Assembly (NCBI GenBank): GCA_910585065.1
Contig: CAJUCG010000052.1
Location: 1-15,219, forward strand
Length of the DNA stretch: 15,219 nt
Direction: 5' to 3'
DNA from: an uncultured Lachnospiraceae bacterium
GTDB taxonomy: Bacteria > Bacillota > Clostridia > Lachnospirales > Lachnospiraceae
The position numbers and the translations under genes are program-made. The notes below the pieces were generated by a model, which searched no databases, had not been told where the DNA came from, and saw only the letters and a list, made by a program, of their open reading frames with translations. Positions 13,617 to 15,219 of the stretch are shown here, piece after piece (positions within the stretch are counted from its first letter, which is position 1; the number at the start of each line of letters is the position of its first letter).

Positions 13617-14927
13617 GTGAAAGAAAAAGGTAAATTTATATTGGGAATGGTACTGGGGATTGTGTGTACAGTGCTAATTTTTACCGGCGTGTATGCGGCA
13701 ACTGCGGCGACGAACAAAAAGACACCGGATAAGCAGGTGGAGGATGGCAGGGACCAAGAGGAGAGGGAAGAAAGCGAAGCGGGGAATCTAATCTCGCAGA
13801 ATGGTCAGAGCGTGGGCGGAGTGCGGACTTCCGATCTGATTGATACAAAGGCAAATTATATTATGCGTATAATTGACAATTATTTTCTCTACGATGTGAC
13901 GGAAGAGGACTATCAGACGGCGATTTACCGGGCGTTAATGAATGCCTGCAACGATCCATATTCTTGCTATTACACGGAGGAAGAGTACGCTTCCATGCAG
14001 GAGAGTACTTCCGGGGTCTACTGTGGGATCGGCTGTCTGGTACAGCAGAATATCAAGACAATGTTAATTCATATTGTGCGACCATTTAAGAACTCGCCGG
14101 CAGAAAAAGCGGGCATTAAAGCAGGAGATCTCATCTATAAAGTGGATGGCGAGGAAGTGAGCGGACAGGATATCAATTTGGTCGTTTCGAAGATGAAGGG
14201 CGAGGCGAACACAAAGGTAATCATTACTGTTTATCGCGAGAGTACTGGGGAGTACCTTGATATGGAAGTGACACGCGATTTTGTTGAGGTGGACACGGTT
14301 TCGAGCGAACGCCTTACCCAGGACGGACATAAGCTTGGCTTAATTACGATACTGGAATTTGACGAGCCGACCACCAAGCAGTTCCTTACTGCGCTTGAAG
14401 ATTTGCAAGACTGGGGTGCGGAGGGAATTATTATTGATCTGCGCGACAATGGCGGTGGACTTTTGGACGCGGTGACGGCGATGCTTGACCCGCTGTTGCC
14501 GGAGGGACTTTCTGTCTATATGCAGGACAAGAGCGGTGCCAGGGAAGATTACAAGTCGGATGCAGCGTGCATCGACCTTCCGATGGCAGTGATTGTAAAT
14601 GGCAACAGCGCGAGTGCATCCGAGATTTTTGCCGGGGCAGTGCAGGATTACGGCGTGGCAAGCATTGTCGGGACACAGAGTTTTGGCAAGGGCATTGTGC
14701 AGTCGGTGATTCCGCTTGGCGACGGTTCGGCAATCAAGCTGACCATCGCGGATTACTACACGCCGAAGGGACGCAATATCCACGGCGTTGGCATTACGCC
14801 GGATATCGTGGTGGAGGCGACAGAGAACAAAGGGGATAGGGAATTGACCCATGAGGAGGATGATCAGTTTATGGCGGCAGTAAAAGAAGTGCTTCGCCAG
14901 ATTAAGAAAGGGGCATCAAAAAAATAG
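13617..14927 (+). CDS. S41 C-terminal processing protease (CtpA/CtpB type)
   Basis: 436 aa from GTG, with GAAGGGAGG 6 nt upstream. One N-terminal membrane segment (about 7-29, FILGMVLGIVCTVLIFTGVYA) puts the protease outside the cell. An acidic linker follows, then the N-terminal helical part (about 72-130), a PDZ domain (about 135-225; GIGCLV, NSPAEKAGIKAGDLIYKVDG) and the S41 peptidase core (240-400). The catalytic Ser333 lies in NGNSASASEIFAGA, with Lys358 and Gln362 in GTQSFGKGIVQ. The 25-residue Ser-Lys and 4-residue Lys-Gln spacings equal those of Bacillus CtpB, so it should be active. GIIIDLRDNGGGLL (270-283) is also typical. In Bacillus, CtpB cleaves SpoIVFA in sporulation signalling. 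Here, placement after ftsEX-M23 suggests envelope protein turnover. An in-frame TTG at 13554 lacks a ribosome site and is rejected. Confidence 0.94.
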   Translation: MKEKGKFILGMVLGIVCTVLIFTGVYAATAATNKKTPDKQVEDGRDQEEREESEAGNLISQNGQSVGGVRTSDLIDTKANYIMRIIDNYFLYDVTEEDYQTAIYRALMNACNDPYSCYYTEEEYASMQESTSGVYCGIGCLVQQNIKTMLIHIVRPFKNSPAEKAGIKAGDLIYKVDGEEVSGQDINLVVSKMKGEANTKVIITVYRESTGEYLDMEVTRDFVEVDTVSSERLTQDGHKLGLITILEFDEPTTKQFLTALEDLQDWGAEGIIIDLRDNGGGLLDAVTAMLDPLLPEGLSVYMQDKSGAREDYKSDAACIDLPMAVIVNGNSASASEIFAGAVQDYGVASIVGTQSFGKGIVQSVIPLGDGSAIKLTIADYYTPKGRNIHGVGITPDIVVEATENKGDRELTHEEDDQFMAAVKEVLRQIKKGASKK

Positions 14928-14937
14928 AGGAAAAGGC

Positions 14938-14966
14938 AAGACAAATGCAGGGATTTATGCTAGAAT
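14938..14966 (+). promoter_or_regulatory. Candidate purM promoter
   Basis: AAGACA (14938-14943, 4 of 6 matches to TTGACA) lies 17 bp upstream of TAGAAT (14961-14966), and TG at 14958-14959 makes it an extended -10. Transcription would start near 14973, giving a leader of about 108 nt. Confidence 0.55.
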
Positions 14967-14972
14967 AAATAA

Positions 14973-15067
14973 GGCTACCGCGAGTAAAAAAGCGCGGGAT
15001 AGAGGTGGAATAGGCACGGGCGGGTAAATTTTATATTTTCTGGTTTGCCCGCCAAAACGAGAATAAG
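14973..15067 (+). promoter_or_regulatory. Structured leader upstream of purM, class unknown
   Basis: Two hairpins are visible. CCGCG (14978-14982) pairs with CGCGG (14993-14997). GGCGGGTAAA (15019-15028) pairs with TTTGCCCGCC (15044-15053), 10 pairs with one T-G and a 15-nt loop. The second is followed by AAAAC, not T, so it is not a plain terminator. Purine genes are often controlled by leader RNAs, but I could not fit this to a known riboswitch (guanine, PRPP, ZTP, THF). The ribosome site is GATGGAGG (15067-15074) before ATG 15081. Confidence 0.45.
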
Positions 15068-15080
15068 ATGGAGGCTGACT

Positions 15081-15219
15081 ATGGATTACAAGAATGCGGG
15101 AGTTGATATTGAGGCAGGTTACAAGGCAGTGGAGCTAATGAAAAAGCATATCCAGCAGACGATGCGCGATGAAGTCGTGGGCGGTATTGGAGGGTTTTCC
15201 GGCGCATTTTCCCTAAAGG
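15081..15219 (+). CDS. purM: Phosphoribosylformylglycinamidine cyclo-ligase (AIR synthetase), 5' part
   Basis: Only the first 46 codons are in the window. The sequence begins MDYKNAGVDIEAGYKAVEL and ends GGIGGFSGAFSLK. The YKNAGVDIEAG start and the GG(I/L)GGFSG motif are highly characteristic of PurM, which uses ATP to close formylglycinamidine ribonucleotide into aminoimidazole ribonucleotide in purine synthesis. The ATG follows GGAGG at a normal distance. The gene has its own promoter and a structured leader, separating it from the cell-envelope genes upstream. Confidence 0.95.
   Translation, partial: MDYKNAGVDIEAGYKAVELMKKHIQQTMRDEVVGGIGGFSGAFSLK

Noticed and set aside
14340..14852. A 170-codon open frame on the - strand inside ctpA, and several similar ones (such as 11133-11588 inside ftsX and 12897-13286 inside the M23 gene)
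   Set aside because: They lie antisense to well-supported genes, have no ribosome sites and encode low-complexity or Cys/His/Pro-rich sequence typical of mirror frames.
14972..15015. T-box riboswitch before purM, because of ACCGCG and GAGGTGGAA
   Set aside because: The T-box signature needs GGGTGG followed directly by ACCGCG. Here the pieces are in the opposite order and separated, and purM is not a T-box-type gene.

Overview
The window looks like a chromosomal segment of a Gram-positive, spore-forming Clostridia bacterium, most likely Lachnospiraceae. The reasons are strong AGGAGG-type ribosome sites with some GTG and TTG starts, a stage-0 sporulation sigma factor (SigH), Mini-RNase III next to rlmB, YitT and CdaR/PucR families, and an FtsEX / M23 hydrolase / CtpA cell-division cluster. 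All genes lie on the + strand. No rRNA, tRNA or CRISPR array was seen.

Layout. (1) 2-1817: translation and sporulation block: the 3' part of Mini-III RNase (mrnC), 23S rRNA methyltransferase rlmB, and sigH, which ends in a terminator whose 5' arm lies in its last codons. The order resembles the Bacillus mrnC-rlmB-yacP-sigH cluster, but no yacP is present. (2) About 1841-2665: a decayed IS200/IS605-family element of IS608 type. It has recognisable end hairpins and a tnpA broken by a +1 frameshift upstream of its catalytic Tyr. A small ORF at its right end may be a tnpB remnant. A long, near-perfect inverted repeat lies in the tnpA leader. (3) 2728-7752: an envelope block: a 936-aa lipoprotein joining a PstS-like binding domain to a large uncharacterised C-terminal half, two small membrane-anchored proteins (the first possibly a degenerate LCP relative), and a YitT-family membrane protein. 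(4) 7957-9147: a monocistronic MsmX/UgpC-type ABC ATPase with a strong terminator. (5) 9243-10331: a CdaR/PucR-type regulator. (6) 10436-14927: ftsE, ftsX, an M23 peptidoglycan hydrolase with long coiled coils, and a CtpA-type S41 protease. (7) 14938-15219: promoter, structured leader and first 46 codons of purM.

How the genes work together. FtsE and FtsX should form a membrane complex that transmits ATP-driven changes to the coiled-coil M23 hydrolase encoded next, opening septal peptidoglycan. CtpA downstream could process or degrade envelope proteins in the same compartment. The MsmX-type ATPase probably powers sugar importers encoded elsewhere. The CdaR-type regulator beside it may sense a carbon metabolite, but that link is only positional.

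The most interesting unexplained items are the tnpA-leader inverted repeat, whose only non-Watson-Crick positions in the continuous arm are G.U pairs on the + strand, the PstS-like fusion lipoprotein, the hairpin that argues for a TTG start of ftsE, and the nested palindrome directly before the ctpA ribosome site. I did not find convincing evidence of a wholly new system. These are candidates.
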